A stretch of DNA of 64,000 bases from the NCBI RefSeq assembly GCF_009760905.1, contig NZ_VIRW01000011.1, positions 1 to 64,000 on the forward strand, given 5' to 3'. The position numbers and the translations under genes were made by a program. Position 1 is the first letter of the stretch, and each line of letters starts with the position of its first letter. This document shows positions 8,365 to 17,538 of the stretch, piece after piece. The stretch is from Chitinibacter sp. GC72 (GTDB lineage: Bacteria; Pseudomonadota; Gammaproteobacteria; Burkholderiales; Chitinibacteraceae). Under the pieces are notes generated by a model. The model was not told the origin of the DNA, made no database searches, and worked only from the letters and a program-made list of their open reading frames with translations.

Positions 8365-9495
8365 TTAATCACCGTCACCTTCGGTAAAGCCCAGCGTTAA
8401 ATCCAGCTTTTCGGCCACTTCGTCCTGCAGGCGTTTTTTAATTTGCCCGATGGATTTATTACACGCCAGACGCGAGCTGGCGCTGGCTTTCTCCAGCGGC
8501 TCGGCCAGCTGGCTGCATAGCTGACGTGCCTGCTGCAAATCACTCTGCAGGGCGGTGGCTAGACGGCCTTCGCCATGGCGCTGCAGATCATCGGCAATGC
8601 CCGCACTGGCAGTGGCCACACCCTGCAATTGCGCCAACATTTGCACTTTGGCACTGCCACTGCGCCACTCGGGCAACTGACTTGCTTCAATGCTGCTGCC
8701 CGTGGGCACGCGCTTGCCCAGACTGGTCAGGCTGGCGAGCATCAAATTCACGTGTTCGGAAAACATGTTTTGCCGGAAGAAGGGATTGTCGGCGGCCAGC
8801 TGGCTGCGATACAGCTGCCAGCCCTCGTCCAGCGCATGCGTTTCGCGGGCAATATCGGCGCTGATACGCTGCAGATAATTGCACGCTGGCGCAGCTTTCA
8901 GCGCTGCCAGCACCACCTTGGGCGCTGCACGCTCATCACCCCACAGCAAATATTCAACAGCGGCCAGCCCTTGGGCGGCCACATTGCCCTCACCGCCCGC
9001 GATGGCGCTATTGAGTTCGGGCAGGCGTAGCGGACGAAAATCAATCTTGCGCCCCAAACGAGCCAGCACCATGGGGCCTGCGGGCGCACCATCGAGCGCG
9101 CGCCAGGCGGTGCTAGTCGCCAACCAAGCTTGCCGGGCGCTCGCGAGCGCAGCGGCATCTGGCTGGGCGCACAGCGCAGCGCTGCTGGCAGCCAGTTGAT
9201 CGGCAGCGCGCGTTAAGGCCTGATGTCGCGGGAAATAGCCGCTATCGAGCCAGCCCTGCGCCCAGCGCGGATCAGGCTCGCTCGCAGCGGCCAGATCGTC
9301 ACTCTGCTTCTCACTCGCCACAGAAGATTCCGCTATCGCAAAGCCCTGCACCCCCAGGGCGGTCAGCAAAATCAATAAGTAACTGGCCGAAAGTTTTCGC
9401 ACAAGGCAGTGAAGCCGAAAGCAAGACAATTCGTACAGCAAGGCGAACCAAGGCAGTGCGGGGAGTTTTGCCTGATTACTTACATAAAATGACAT
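8365..9495 (-). CDS. Imelysin-like periplasmic protein lacking the canonical metal His
   Basis: This is the second imelysin (peptidase M75-like) gene of the cluster. The family's GxHxxE motif is represented by GLAAVEYLLWGDE, so the His is replaced by Ala while Glu is kept; metal binding as in the classical site is therefore doubtful. The start is uncertain. ATG at 9495 has AAGGA 8 nt upstream, giving a 57-residue N-terminal extension. An internal GTG at 9402 would place a clean signal peptide (RKLSASYLLILLTALGVQGF) at the N-terminus, but has no clear ribosome site. Family members of this kind usually act in iron uptake or have unknown function. Confidence 0.75.
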   Translation of the reverse strand: MSFYVSNQAKLPALPWFALLYELSCFRLHCLVRKLSASYLLILLTALGVQGFAIAESSVASEKQSDDLAAASEPDPRWAQGWLDSGYFPRHQALTRAADQLAASSAALCAQPDAAALASARQAWLATSTAWRALDGAPAGPMVLARLGRKIDFRPLRLPELNSAIAGGEGNVAAQGLAAVEYLLWGDERAAPKVVLAALKAAPACNYLQRISADIARETHALDEGWQLYRSQLAADNPFFRQNMFSEHVNLMLASLTSLGKRVPTGSSIEASQLPEWRSGSAKVQMLAQLQGVATASAGIADDLQRHGEGRLATALQSDLQQARQLCSQLAEPLEKASASSRLACNKSIGQIKKRLQDEVAEKLDLTLGFTEGDGD

Positions 9496-9582
9496 CAGTA
9501 CATCCTTTTAAAGCGTTAAGTACTCAATCCAGAGTTTTCATGTATCGTGACTTCGCCTTGCCTGAAAACGGTGGCCATCTAC

Positions 9583-11010
9583 TTACAGCGAACTGAGGAA
9601 AGTCAGTAGATTTTCCCGATCTTTCGCGCTCAGTTTCAGCACGTAATCTTTGCTGGCCTTGGCCTCGCCGTCGTGCCAGAGCACGGCTTCGAGCATATTG
9701 CGCGCGCGGCCATCGTGCAGCAGGCGGGTATGGCCATTCACCGTTTTAATCAGCCCCAGCCCCCAGAGCGGCGGCGTTTTCCACTGGCGGCCATTGGCGC
9801 GCCCGTCCGGACGCCCATCGGCCAAGCCTTCGCCCATATCGTGCAGCAGCAAATCGGTGTACGGAAAAATAGTCTGCCCGGCCAGCTGCGGAATGGCTTT
9901 GAATTCGGCAGTTTGATAGCTGGGCGTATGGCAGCTCACGCAGTTGGCCTCGCTGAAAATCTGCTTGCCCCGCAAAACCGCCGCGCTATCCGGCGCACGG
10001 CGGCTGGGCACGGCCAGCGTTTGCGAGTACAGAATCACCTGATTAAGCGTTTTATCGTCGATTTCCGGCTGGCGCACGGCGCCACCGCTGGGCGCACGGC
10101 GGCAATCTTTTTGCGCGGGCATGCAGTCTTCCCGTGGATTAATCCGCGAAGTAATCCCGATGTCGCCATGAAAAGCGCCTGCCGTCTGGTGCGCAATCGA
10201 GGCCACATTGGCTTTCCAGCCAAAGCGGCCAAGCATTTTTTGTTTGGCAAAATCATCAAACACATAATTGGGCTGCCCGGCGATGCCCTTGCCCTCGGCA
10301 CGCTGACGTGCGGCGTTGGCCAGAATGTCAGCCTCAGGTATTGCTTCCAACAGCCCGAGCCCTATCATCTGCGGGGCAATACGGGGGGAGAGCATAATGT
10401 CTTTATGCAGAGGGCCATATGCCAGCTGCGCAATGCTGTACGTGGGCTTGAGCAATTCATACGGCGTGCCGTCGGCAAACTGCCCGCGCACCGGCTCATA
10501 GCGGATATGCACTTTACCTTCCGGCTTAACGCCAGGAATCGCGCGGTTATTCAGCTGCCCGCCATAGACCGGATCAGGCTTCGGATACGGTTGACCCGGA
10601 ATCGACAGCCGAATCAGCAGCGCCATCGGCTGCTCGGCCGGATTGCGCAGATCGGTTTGCAGGCCACGGCTAAAATCAGGCGGCGCACCACGGCCATCAA
10701 GCGCGTGACAGGCCCCGCAAGATTGAGCGACAAAATGCGGCCCCAGCCCATCGCGTGCCGTCGTGGACGACGGCGCTTCAACCCAGGCTTTTTTGAAAAA
10801 CGAGTTGCCAACGACAAAATCGGTTTTTTGCCGATCCGACAAACCCGGGTACGGCAGTGAAAAGGCATTTTTGCCATGATCATCAATCGTCCCCACTTCA
10901 CCGCCGGGCGCTTCCTCGGCCGGATCGTACAGCGCCAGCAAAGCCGCGCCCTCGAAAGCGAGCACCGAGCCCGCCAGCAGGCTGGCAATCAGGCCGAATG
11001 TCTTATTCAT
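9583..11010 (-). CDS. Di-haem cytochrome c oxidoreductase-like protein (DUF1111)
   Basis: Two haem c sites, CGACH (in SCGACHALDGRG) and CVSCH (in NCVSCHTPSYQTAE), sit in a 475-residue protein with an N-terminal signal peptide (MNKTFGLIASLLAGSVLAF). The start at 11010 is preferred because AAGGA lies 7 nt upstream. The family (once called thiol oxidoreductase, DUF1111) is di-haem, periplasmic and related to MauG/cytochrome c peroxidases. It sits between two imelysin-type genes, an arrangement seen in pseudomonads too, and probably serves iron redox chemistry at the periplasm; this is inference from context. Confidence 0.85.
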   Translation of the reverse strand: MNKTFGLIASLLAGSVLAFEGAALLALYDPAEEAPGGEVGTIDDHGKNAFSLPYPGLSDRQKTDFVVGNSFFKKAWVEAPSSTTARDGLGPHFVAQSCGACHALDGRGAPPDFSRGLQTDLRNPAEQPMALLIRLSIPGQPYPKPDPVYGGQLNNRAIPGVKPEGKVHIRYEPVRGQFADGTPYELLKPTYSIAQLAYGPLHKDIMLSPRIAPQMIGLGLLEAIPEADILANAARQRAEGKGIAGQPNYVFDDFAKQKMLGRFGWKANVASIAHQTAGAFHGDIGITSRINPREDCMPAQKDCRRAPSGGAVRQPEIDDKTLNQVILYSQTLAVPSRRAPDSAAVLRGKQIFSEANCVSCHTPSYQTAEFKAIPQLAGQTIFPYTDLLLHDMGEGLADGRPDGRANGRQWKTPPLWGLGLIKTVNGHTRLLHDGRARNMLEAVLWHDGEAKASKDYVLKLSAKDRENLLTFLSSL

Positions 11011-11029
11011 CTTCATATCCTTGAACGTC

Positions 11030-11059
11030 AAAACCCCAGTCCTGCTGAACTGGGGTTTT
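11030..11059 (-). terminator. Hairpin terminator/attenuator inside the imelysin cluster
   Basis: AAAACCCCAG (11030-11039) pairs with CTGGGGTTTT (11050-11059), a 10-bp stem ending in a T run on the minus strand. It lies between the first imelysin gene and the di-haem gene, so it would reduce rather than block expression of the distal genes. Confidence 0.7.
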
Positions 11060-11078
11060 CTGCGGTGAGTAGGCTCAA

Positions 11079-12218
11079 TTAAACGCTGGTATTCAGGCGT
11101 TTGATCCCCAGTGCTTTGGCGGCTTCAACCAGATTTTTGGTCTGGTTTTTCAGCGCGTCGACCACGGCTAGTACGCGTTTGCGGCCCGGTGCGTCTTTTT
11201 TGCCAATGATTTCGCGGTCAAACGGAGCCACAATTGCTTCGGCGTTTTTGACGCTCGTTGCCATATCACTGCTGACCGCATCGGCAACTGCCGCACTTTT
11301 CTGCGCAACCAGCTGCTTGAGGCTGGCTCCGGCAACCACTTCGCCGCTGCGGCGCACAAAGCGGCCTTCCCAGACATTCTGGATGCCTTTGGCATTGCTG
11401 ACGATATCGCGGTGCGTGTTATCCGAGAAGCATGAATGCTCGTCTTCCTGATTTTGCGTATCCAACGCCACTTCAATGCGCTCGCCCGCCAGCTCACCAC
11501 GGCTCAGCGTGCCCAGGCTGGTGAAGATTTTCTTGATGCTGTCATTGCCGCCCTGCTCGAACTGGGCGCGGAAATTCTGCTGATTGGGCTGCCATTCTTT
11601 TTCTACGCTGGCCAAGTCATCCACCAGCATTTGCGTAACTAATTTCAGGTATTCACCACGGCGTTTGGCGTTCGGTGCGGTGGTGTAATCGGTAAATGGG
11701 CGCTGACCGGCGCTATCGCGGCTTAAATCCTGGCCCCAGAGCAAAAACTCGATGGCGTGCCAGCCGGTGGCGATGTTCTCTTCGCCGCCGCGCTCATTCA
11801 GGCTGCGCAATTTGGCCTCGGTGATCGCGGCCTTGCTATTGATAATGCCGGCTTTGGGTTTGCCTTTAACGCCATCGATATAGGCTTCATCCAGCGGCCA
11901 GGCGTTGATAAAGCCTTCAGGCCCGGTTTCCGAATCAATCGGCCCGCCGTAAAAACGGAATGCTTCGCTCTGACCATACCACTCACGTGCTTCCAGCCAC
12001 GCCGCTTGCGCCGCTTTCAGCGTTTGGGGCGATGGCGCAGCCAGAAAGGCGTTGATTTTGCCCTGCATATCGCGCGCACTGCTCAGGCTATCCTGATAGC
12101 TTGCAGATACCAGCACAGAGTATTGCTTCACAACCTGCTGCTGATCTACATCAGTGGCAGATACACCGGTGGAATATACAGCTACGCCGAGCAGCAAGGC
12201 CATCGCGATTTTTTTCAT
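11079..12218 (-). CDS. Imelysin family protein (IcmP/peptidase M75-like, iron-linked)
   Basis: A signal peptide (MKKIAMALLLGVAVYSTGVSA) leads a 379-residue imelysin. The canonical GxHxxE motif is intact as GWHAIEFLLWGQD, and the second conserved block HSCFSDNTHRD is present. Family members are periplasmic or outer-membrane-associated and iron-regulated. It is the promoter-proximal gene of the imelysin / di-haem / imelysin-like / DUF1513 set, all on the minus strand. A Fur-box-like sequence lies about 90 bp upstream, in agreement with iron-repressed expression. Confidence 0.87.
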   Translation of the reverse strand: MKKIAMALLLGVAVYSTGVSATDVDQQQVVKQYSVLVSASYQDSLSSARDMQGKINAFLAAPSPQTLKAAQAAWLEAREWYGQSEAFRFYGGPIDSETGPEGFINAWPLDEAYIDGVKGKPKAGIINSKAAITEAKLRSLNERGGEENIATGWHAIEFLLWGQDLSRDSAGQRPFTDYTTAPNAKRRGEYLKLVTQMLVDDLASVEKEWQPNQQNFRAQFEQGGNDSIKKIFTSLGTLSRGELAGERIEVALDTQNQEDEHSCFSDNTHRDIVSNAKGIQNVWEGRFVRRSGEVVAGASLKQLVAQKSAAVADAVSSDMATSVKNAEAIVAPFDREIIGKKDAPGRKRVLAVVDALKNQTKNLVEAAKALGIKRLNTSV

Positions 12219-12303
12219 TTTCTACAGCTCCAATCAAAACATGCAGTGGGAGTTAAATAGGCGGCACAACTGACGACCCGCAATGACCGGAACGATAACA
12301 CAA

Positions 12304-12322
12304 ACAAGAGTCGTTCTCAATT
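12304..12322 (-). promoter_or_regulatory. Putative Fur box upstream of the imelysin cluster
   Basis: On the minus strand the sequence reads AATTGAGAACGACTCTTGT, with the TGAGAA / ACTCT dyad of proteobacterial Fur sites (consensus like AATGAGAATCATTCTCATT). It lies between the divergent imelysin and phosphate transporter genes. Recognised by eye only. Confidence 0.55.
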
Positions 12323-12481
12323 AATAGCAAAACCAAAATTGTTCTGTGTTCTTTCCAGCCAGTAAGCAGGCAATGAAGCGGGCAGAGCCAAAGCGTGACA
12401 TAATTGTTTCACTTGTGTGAATTTTTACACAGCCGCGCTGACCAAGCGCTGTTACCGATCAAAACTCGCGATAGTGAAACC

Positions 12482-14065
12482 ATGAATCACCAGCAAATTA
12501 ACAAAATCCACAACGCGGCCAATTCCGGACGCATTGAACTGTTCCGGCTGGGCATTGCCCTGCTGTTTATTGTCGGCATCGTGCTCTATACCGCAGCTCG
12601 TGGCACCACACCCAGCCTGATGCTGATTGTGGCCTCGGTGATTGGTGCCTATATGGCGATGAATATTGGCGCCAACGATGTCGCCAATAATGTCGGCCCG
12701 GCCGTGGGCTCCAAAGCGCTGACGATGGGCGGCGCGCTGCTAATTGCCGCCATTTTTGAGGCATCAGGGGCCATTATTGCGGGTGGCGATGTGGTATCGA
12801 CCATTCGCAGCGGCATCATTGATCCGGCATTGATTCCGGATAAGCAAACCTTTATCTGGATTATGCTGGCCGCGCTGCTGGCGGGTGCCTTGTGGCTGAA
12901 TGTAGCCACCGCAATCGGCGCGCCAGTATCAACCACGCATTCCATCGTGGGTGCAGTGCTGGGCGCGGGTGTGGCTGCGGGTGGCATGGGCATTGCCGAC
13001 TGGGCGCAAGTGGGCACCATTGCCGCCAGCTGGGTGATCTCGCCCTTGCTCGGCGGCATTTTTGCCGCGCTGTTTCTGTACCTGATCAAACGCACGATTA
13101 CTTATCAGGAAAACATGATCGCCGCTGCTGCACGCATGGTGCCGCTGCTGGTGGGACTAATGGCGTGGACTTTCACCACCTATCTGATGCTCAAAGGGCT
13201 CAATAAAATCTGGAAAGTGGATTTTGCCGTCGCCGTGGGCATCGGCTTTGCCGTCGGCGCGCTGGTATGCGCGGTACTGATGCCGATGATTAAGGCGCGC
13301 ATTAGCGAGGTCCAAAACACCAAGCAAAGCGTCAACAACTTCTTTACCATTCCGCTCATTTTTGCCGCCGCCCTGCTGAGCTTTGCCCACGGTGCCAATG
13401 ACGTAGCCAATGCCATCGGCCCGCTGGCAGCCATTAATGACGCGCTGATGAGCAGCGATGGCAGCCTGCACGACAAAGCCAGTATTCCGCTGTGGATTAT
13501 GGTGATTGGCGCGATCGGCATTTCGCTGGGTTTGGCGCTGTACGGCCCGAAAGTGATCCGCACCGTCGGCTCGGAAATTACCGAGCTCGATCAGATGCGC
13601 GCATTCTGCATTGCACTGGCCGCAACCATTACCGTGATTGTGGCCAGCCAGATGGGGCTGCCGGTGAGCTCGACGCATATTGCCGTGGGTGGCGTATTTG
13701 GCGTTGGCTTTTTGCGCGAATACCTGAAAGCCAATCACGCCCGCACCATCGATGAAATCAAGGCGCACCACCCCGAGGATGATCAGGCGGCGATTGACGC
13801 GTTTATGCTGCGCTTTAACAAGGCCGGTGTGAATGAAAAAGCCGTGCTACTGGCCGAGCTGAAAACCAAGGCCAAACAGCAGCTTGACCCGGCCCATTTT
13901 TCAAAAATGGAACGCAAAGGCCTGAAAAAAGTGTACCGCCAGGAGCTGGTAAAACGCTCGCAAATCATGAAAATTGCCGCGGCCTGGGTTGTCACCGTGC
14001 CCATCTCCGCCCTGCTCGCCGCCATGCTGTACTTCATGCTGCGCGGCATGCTGCTAGCCAGCTAG
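12482..14065 (+). CDS. PiT-family inorganic phosphate transporter
   Basis: This is an inner-membrane low-affinity phosphate (metal-phosphate/H+) symporter. Both signature repeats are present: GANDVANNVGPAVGSKA near residue 65 and GANDVANAIGPLAAI near residue 300, and VSTTHSIVGAVLG plus VSSTHIAVGGVFG in each half. The 527-residue protein has about 10-12 membrane helices and a charged cytoplasmic loop (about 430-490). The ATG at 12482 is taken as the start because it begins just before the conserved region; an upstream in-frame ATG at 12404 would add 26 residues with no family support. The gene is monocistronic with its own terminator. Confidence 0.9.
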   Translation: MNHQQINKIHNAANSGRIELFRLGIALLFIVGIVLYTAARGTTPSLMLIVASVIGAYMAMNIGANDVANNVGPAVGSKALTMGGALLIAAIFEASGAIIAGGDVVSTIRSGIIDPALIPDKQTFIWIMLAALLAGALWLNVATAIGAPVSTTHSIVGAVLGAGVAAGGMGIADWAQVGTIAASWVISPLLGGIFAALFLYLIKRTITYQENMIAAAARMVPLLVGLMAWTFTTYLMLKGLNKIWKVDFAVAVGIGFAVGALVCAVLMPMIKARISEVQNTKQSVNNFFTIPLIFAAALLSFAHGANDVANAIGPLAAINDALMSSDGSLHDKASIPLWIMVIGAIGISLGLALYGPKVIRTVGSEITELDQMRAFCIALAATITVIVASQMGLPVSSTHIAVGGVFGVGFLREYLKANHARTIDEIKAHHPEDDQAAIDAFMLRFNKAGVNEKAVLLAELKTKAKQQLDPAHFSKMERKGLKKVYRQELVKRSQIMKIAAAWVVTVPISALLAAMLYFMLRGMLLAS

Positions 14066-14080
14066 GAGCTGGCTGTTTTA
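14056..14080 (+). terminator. Terminator overlapping the PiT stop codon
   Basis: AGCCAGC (14056-14062) and GCTGGCT (14068-14074) form a 7-bp stem with the TAG stop in its loop, followed by GTTTTA. Confidence 0.65.
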
Positions 14081-14292
14081 ATCACTGCGATGTCCTGCCG
14101 GGGATAGCTTGCTCGACAGATGCAAGCTACCCCCGCAGCTTGAATCTTGATCACGCGCTTGGTGTATTTGCAGCAACGGCGGGATAAACACTGGAGGGCC
14201 GGGGTAGGTGAAATCAGCGCCCCGGCCTCTATCCACAGCGGCCTGTATCCACGGCGGCCGCAATCGCAACTTGGCAGAAATTGAGAAATTGC
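14081..14292. other. Intergenic region with a 12-bp hairpin and a tandem TATCCAC repeat
   Basis: No gene is seen. A hairpin with a single bulge pairs 14100-14112 (GGGGATAGCTTGC) with 14122-14133. At about 14230-14262 the unit TATCCAC-A/G-GCGGCC occurs twice in tandem; its TATCCACA core resembles a DnaA box and recalls the repeats at 23.8 and 26.3 kb. Confidence 0.5.
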
Positions 14293-15600
14293 TTAGCCGT
14301 TTTTCTCGATCGCATCAGCAGAAACATGTTCGGCGGCCAGAATCTTGTCGATGCGGTGTCCATCCATGTCCACCACTTCCAGCGACCAGTTTTCCCAGTA
14401 AGTCACATCACCTGTGCGCGGCATACGGCCGAGCAGCAGCATGACCATGCCACTCAGGGTGTGATAGCTGTTTTTGTCTTCGTCCGGCATGGTGGTGAAC
14501 GCGAGCCTGTCTTTCAGCTCGGGCACTGGAATCAGGCCATCGAGCAGCCACGAGCCATCGGCGCGCTGCACGGCCCAGGCGTCTTCCATATTTTGCGGGG
14601 TGAATTCGCCGGTGAGCACTTCCAGCACATCCTGCAATGTCACCAGACCCTGTACTTCGCCGTATTCGTCGACCAGAAAAACCATCTCGACGCCCGATGA
14701 GCGCATTTGCTCAAGCAGCTCCAGGCCGGTGAGTGTCTCGGGTACAAAGACGCAGGGCTGTAGCTGGGCGATAAAGTCGACGGGCTCGCTTTTCAGGACT
14801 TTTTTCAGGATTTCCTTGGTGCTGATCACGCCCAGCAGGTTTTCCAGCCCGTCACGGCAAACTGGAAAGCGCGAATAATCGGCCTGGGCGATGCGCGCCA
14901 GATTGTCCTGCAGCGGTTCGGCCAGATCGAGGTAGACCATATCGCCGCGCGGAATCATCAGCGAGGTCACCATCCTATCGTCCAGCCGCAAGACATTGCG
15001 CACCATGGTGTGTTCGTGCTCTTCAATCAGGCCCGCTTCGGAGCCCTCGGCCAGCATGGCGTCGATTTCGTCTTGCGTCACACTCTGCATGGCATTCTGG
15101 TTCGCGCCCAGCAGACGCAAAATGGTACTGGTTGACATGCTCAGCAGGCGCACAAAGGGGCGCGTAATCAGCGCCAGCATTTGCAGCGGACGCGATACCA
15201 GCGTGGCAATCAGCTCGGGGCTGATCTGCCCCAGGCGCTTGGGCACCAGCTCGCCGAGCACAATCGAGAAGTAGGTCACCGACACCACCACGCAGACCGT
15301 TGCGCTGGTATCGCTGAGGTTTTCCGGCAGGCCAAAGGTCATCAGCCAGTCGGCAAACGGCGCGGCCAGTACCGATTCGCCGACAATACCGCTTAGAACA
15401 CCAATGGAAGTAATCCCGATTTGCACGGTGGACATGAACTTGGTCGGATCAGCGCCTAGCTCTAAGGCCACTCTGGCTCCGGTATTACCCGCTTCGGCCA
15501 TTTTGCTCAAACGTGCTTTTCGCGCAGTTACCAGCGCAATCTCGGACATGGCAAAGACGCCATTGAGCAGAATCAGCCCGAGCAATATAAAGATTTCCAT
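14293..15600 (-). CDS. CNNM/CorC-type membrane protein with CBS pair (hemolysin C family)
   Basis: The protein has, in order, a DUF21/CNNM transmembrane region (about residues 1-190, starting MEIFILLGLILLNGVFAMSE), a CBS pair (about 205-330, with VRNVLRLDDRMVTSLMIPR and EYGEVQGLVTLQDVLEVL), and a C-terminal CorC/HlyC transporter-associated domain. Such proteins are linked to Mg2+/Co2+ efflux or divalent cation homeostasis at the inner membrane. The start is set at 15600, giving 435 residues, because homologues begin at this hydrophobic segment; an upstream start at 15657 would add 19 residues. There is no clear operon partner. Confidence 0.85.
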   Translation of the reverse strand: MEIFILLGLILLNGVFAMSEIALVTARKARLSKMAEAGNTGARVALELGADPTKFMSTVQIGITSIGVLSGIVGESVLAAPFADWLMTFGLPENLSDTSATVCVVVSVTYFSIVLGELVPKRLGQISPELIATLVSRPLQMLALITRPFVRLLSMSTSTILRLLGANQNAMQSVTQDEIDAMLAEGSEAGLIEEHEHTMVRNVLRLDDRMVTSLMIPRGDMVYLDLAEPLQDNLARIAQADYSRFPVCRDGLENLLGVISTKEILKKVLKSEPVDFIAQLQPCVFVPETLTGLELLEQMRSSGVEMVFLVDEYGEVQGLVTLQDVLEVLTGEFTPQNMEDAWAVQRADGSWLLDGLIPVPELKDRLAFTTMPDEDKNSYHTLSGMVMLLLGRMPRTGDVTYWENWSLEVVDMDGHRIDKILAAEHVSADAIEKNG

Positions 15601-15768
15601 TGATTTGATTGGGTAATGAAGAAGTAGCAGATATTGTGCCACAGTCAGCAAAATCAAGCGGTAGACAATTGCGGGATGCCAATGCGGCGGCGAGTGCAGA
15701 AGAATGACGGGCTATTTGGTAGGTATATCGCTACAATCAAGCACTGATAAGCACTACAGGGCAATACC

Positions 15769-16554
15769 CTAATGCAAACTTAACTGGGCAACCCATTTTT
15801 TGCGCAATTGCCCGATATAGCCAGTCTCACGCAGCAATTTATAGCCCTGATTGAATTTATCTAGCGCCCACTGCCCTTGTGGGTGGCTGGTGCTAAAGCC
15901 GATGTAAACCAGCGTGGGCGTACTGGGAAAAGCCAGCTCGACCTGATCGGCCACGCCGGCGCTTTCGGCCCAATAGCGCGATCCTTGCAAATCGTTGCCA
16001 ATCACCAGCGCGGCATCAAGCTTGCCCTGCGCCAGCCGTTTCAGGCTGACCTGCTCGCTGCGGCCGGGGAAAAACACCGCGCCGCGCAATCGGGCCTGCA
16101 GTGCCGAATCGGCGTATTCATAATCCTTGACCGTGCCGATGCGCAGCGGTTTGCCCAGCTCGGATTCTTTTCTGGCCGCCAGCGGTCTGGCTTTATGCTG
16201 AAAGTAAACGCCATGGGCTTTGTATAAAGGCTCGTCGGCCAATTTTACCCGCCCCTCCAGCGCCTTTTCCCAGGCCATATTGAAACACGCCGCCACACTG
16301 CCATCGAGCACCATGGCTTTGCAACGGGAATAAGGCACCACGCCAAGTTTGACGTCAATGCCCACCGCCGCGTAGGCCGCAACGACCAGCTCGTTGGCGT
16401 AGCCGCTGCCATCAGCACGAGAAAACGGCTCGGCCGCGTCTTCAACCAGAATTTCCAGTGGCTCAGCAATCCCCTGTGCCATTGCCTGCGCCATTGTCAG
16501 TGGCAGCAGCAAACCCAGCAAGGGGCGGCAAGGCAAGCGAGTGGCAACGGGCAT
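15769..16554 (-). CDS. Periplasmic substrate-binding protein (SBP_bac_3 type)
   Basis: An N-terminal signal region ending LLPLTMAQAMAQ precedes a two-lobe binding fold of the polar amino acid type. Visible blocks are GSGYANELVVAAYAAVGIDV, VPYSRCKAMV, GTVKDYEYADS and the C-terminal FNQGYKLLRETGYIGQLRKKW. It has 261 residues and stands alone without transport partners. It may feed a sensor or an ABC system encoded elsewhere; the ligand is unknown. Confidence 0.75.
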   Translation of the reverse strand: MPVATRLPCRPLLGLLLPLTMAQAMAQGIAEPLEILVEDAAEPFSRADGSGYANELVVAAYAAVGIDVKLGVVPYSRCKAMVLDGSVAACFNMAWEKALEGRVKLADEPLYKAHGVYFQHKARPLAARKESELGKPLRIGTVKDYEYADSALQARLRGAVFFPGRSEQVSLKRLAQGKLDAALVIGNDLQGSRYWAESAGVADQVELAFPSTPTLVYIGFSTSHPQGQWALDKFNQGYKLLRETGYIGQLRKKWVAQLSLH

Positions 16555-16709
16555 GGGTTAGCTCGGGATAAAAACCACTTTTATAGCGGAATAAAACCCA
16601 CACAGTGATTAGGGTTTACCCGTAGAAGATTTTAAAAACACGCTTTAAATCAAGACAGAACAAGGTCACAGCGCCAATACCACCGGCATATTCCCTGGGC
16701 AGCCAGCGC

Positions 16710-17390
16710 TTAAATTTCACCCCATTTACGCAACAGATTGTGATAAACCCCGGTCAGCTGCACTGCAGTGGGCGTGTCGCCAAGCTCGGCGCGAATCTGG
16801 CGGATGCTGGTATCCAGATCAAATAGCAAGCCGCGCTCGCCCACATCCTTGACCATGCTCTGCAACCACATAAACGAGGCTAGCCGAGTGCCACGCGTAA
16901 TTGGCTCGACACGGTGCAGGCTGCTGGATGGATACAGAATCAGATCGCCAGCGGCCAATTTCACTTCATGCAGACCAAACGTATCTTCAATCACCAGCTC
17001 GCCACCGTCGTACTCGGCAGGGTCGGAGAAAAACAGCGTGGCCGATAAGTCCGAGCGCACCCATTCGCCGGTATCGGTAATGCGCCGCATGGCGTTATCC
17101 ACATGATTGCCAAAAGTCATGCCTTCGCTATAGCGATTAAACAGCGGCGGAAAAATACGCTTGGGTAGCGCGGCGGAAAAAAACAAATCGTTTTTTTCTA
17201 GCGCCGCCAGGATCACTTTGCGGACTGCCACGGCTTGTTCATCATCATTGGGCAGCTGCTGATTGTGTTTTACTTTGGCCGACTGGCTACCTGCCGTAAT
17301 CCGGCCATCGAGCCACTGCGCCTGATTGAGGCGCTGGCGACAGTCTACAACCTCAGCCGGGCTCAGTACCTGCGGAATATGCAATAACAT
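16710..17390 (-). CDS. piuC: Fe(II)/2-oxoglutarate PKHD-type hydroxylase (PiuC/YbiX family)
   Basis: The 226-residue protein has the 2-oxoglutarate dioxygenase iron site: H and D in FGNHVDNAM, the distal H in SSSLHRVEPITRGTR, where the Arg binds 2-oxoglutarate. Length and the N-terminal LLHIPQVLSPAEV fit PiuC/YbiX. Family genes sit next to catecholate siderophore receptors, as here, where the receptor gene ends 149 bp upstream. The substrate is not established for the family. The start has GGAG 9 nt upstream. Confidence 0.88.
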   Translation of the reverse strand: MLLHIPQVLSPAEVVDCRQRLNQAQWLDGRITAGSQSAKVKHNQQLPNDDEQAVAVRKVILAALEKNDLFFSAALPKRIFPPLFNRYSEGMTFGNHVDNAMRRITDTGEWVRSDLSATLFFSDPAEYDGGELVIEDTFGLHEVKLAAGDLILYPSSSLHRVEPITRGTRLASFMWLQSMVKDVGERGLLFDLDTSIRQIRAELGDTPTAVQLTGVYHNLLRKWGEI

Positions 17391-17449
17391 GATTTCAAGT
17401 CTCCGTATGGTATTTTCATCATGAATCGAAGACTCGCTTCAATCCATCA

Positions 17450-17480
17450 TGAAAACAAACAGGGGATGATGGCATCCCCT
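17450..17480 (-). terminator. Terminator downstream of the siderophore receptor gene
   Basis: AGGGGATG and CATCCCCT form an 8-bp stem with a 4-nt loop (17461-17480), followed on the minus strand by a T-rich stretch (17450-17460). It separates the receptor from piuC. Confidence 0.7.
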
Positions 17481-17538
17481 GTTGCTAATTGGCCATACCC
17501 ATGAGGGCATAGCCATGAACATCAATCAAGATATAAAC

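Noticed and set aside
9673-10860. A 395-codon open frame opposite the di-haem cytochrome gene
   Set aside because: It is antisense to a gene with two haem motifs and a signal peptide, has no ribosome site or domain, and results from codon bias.
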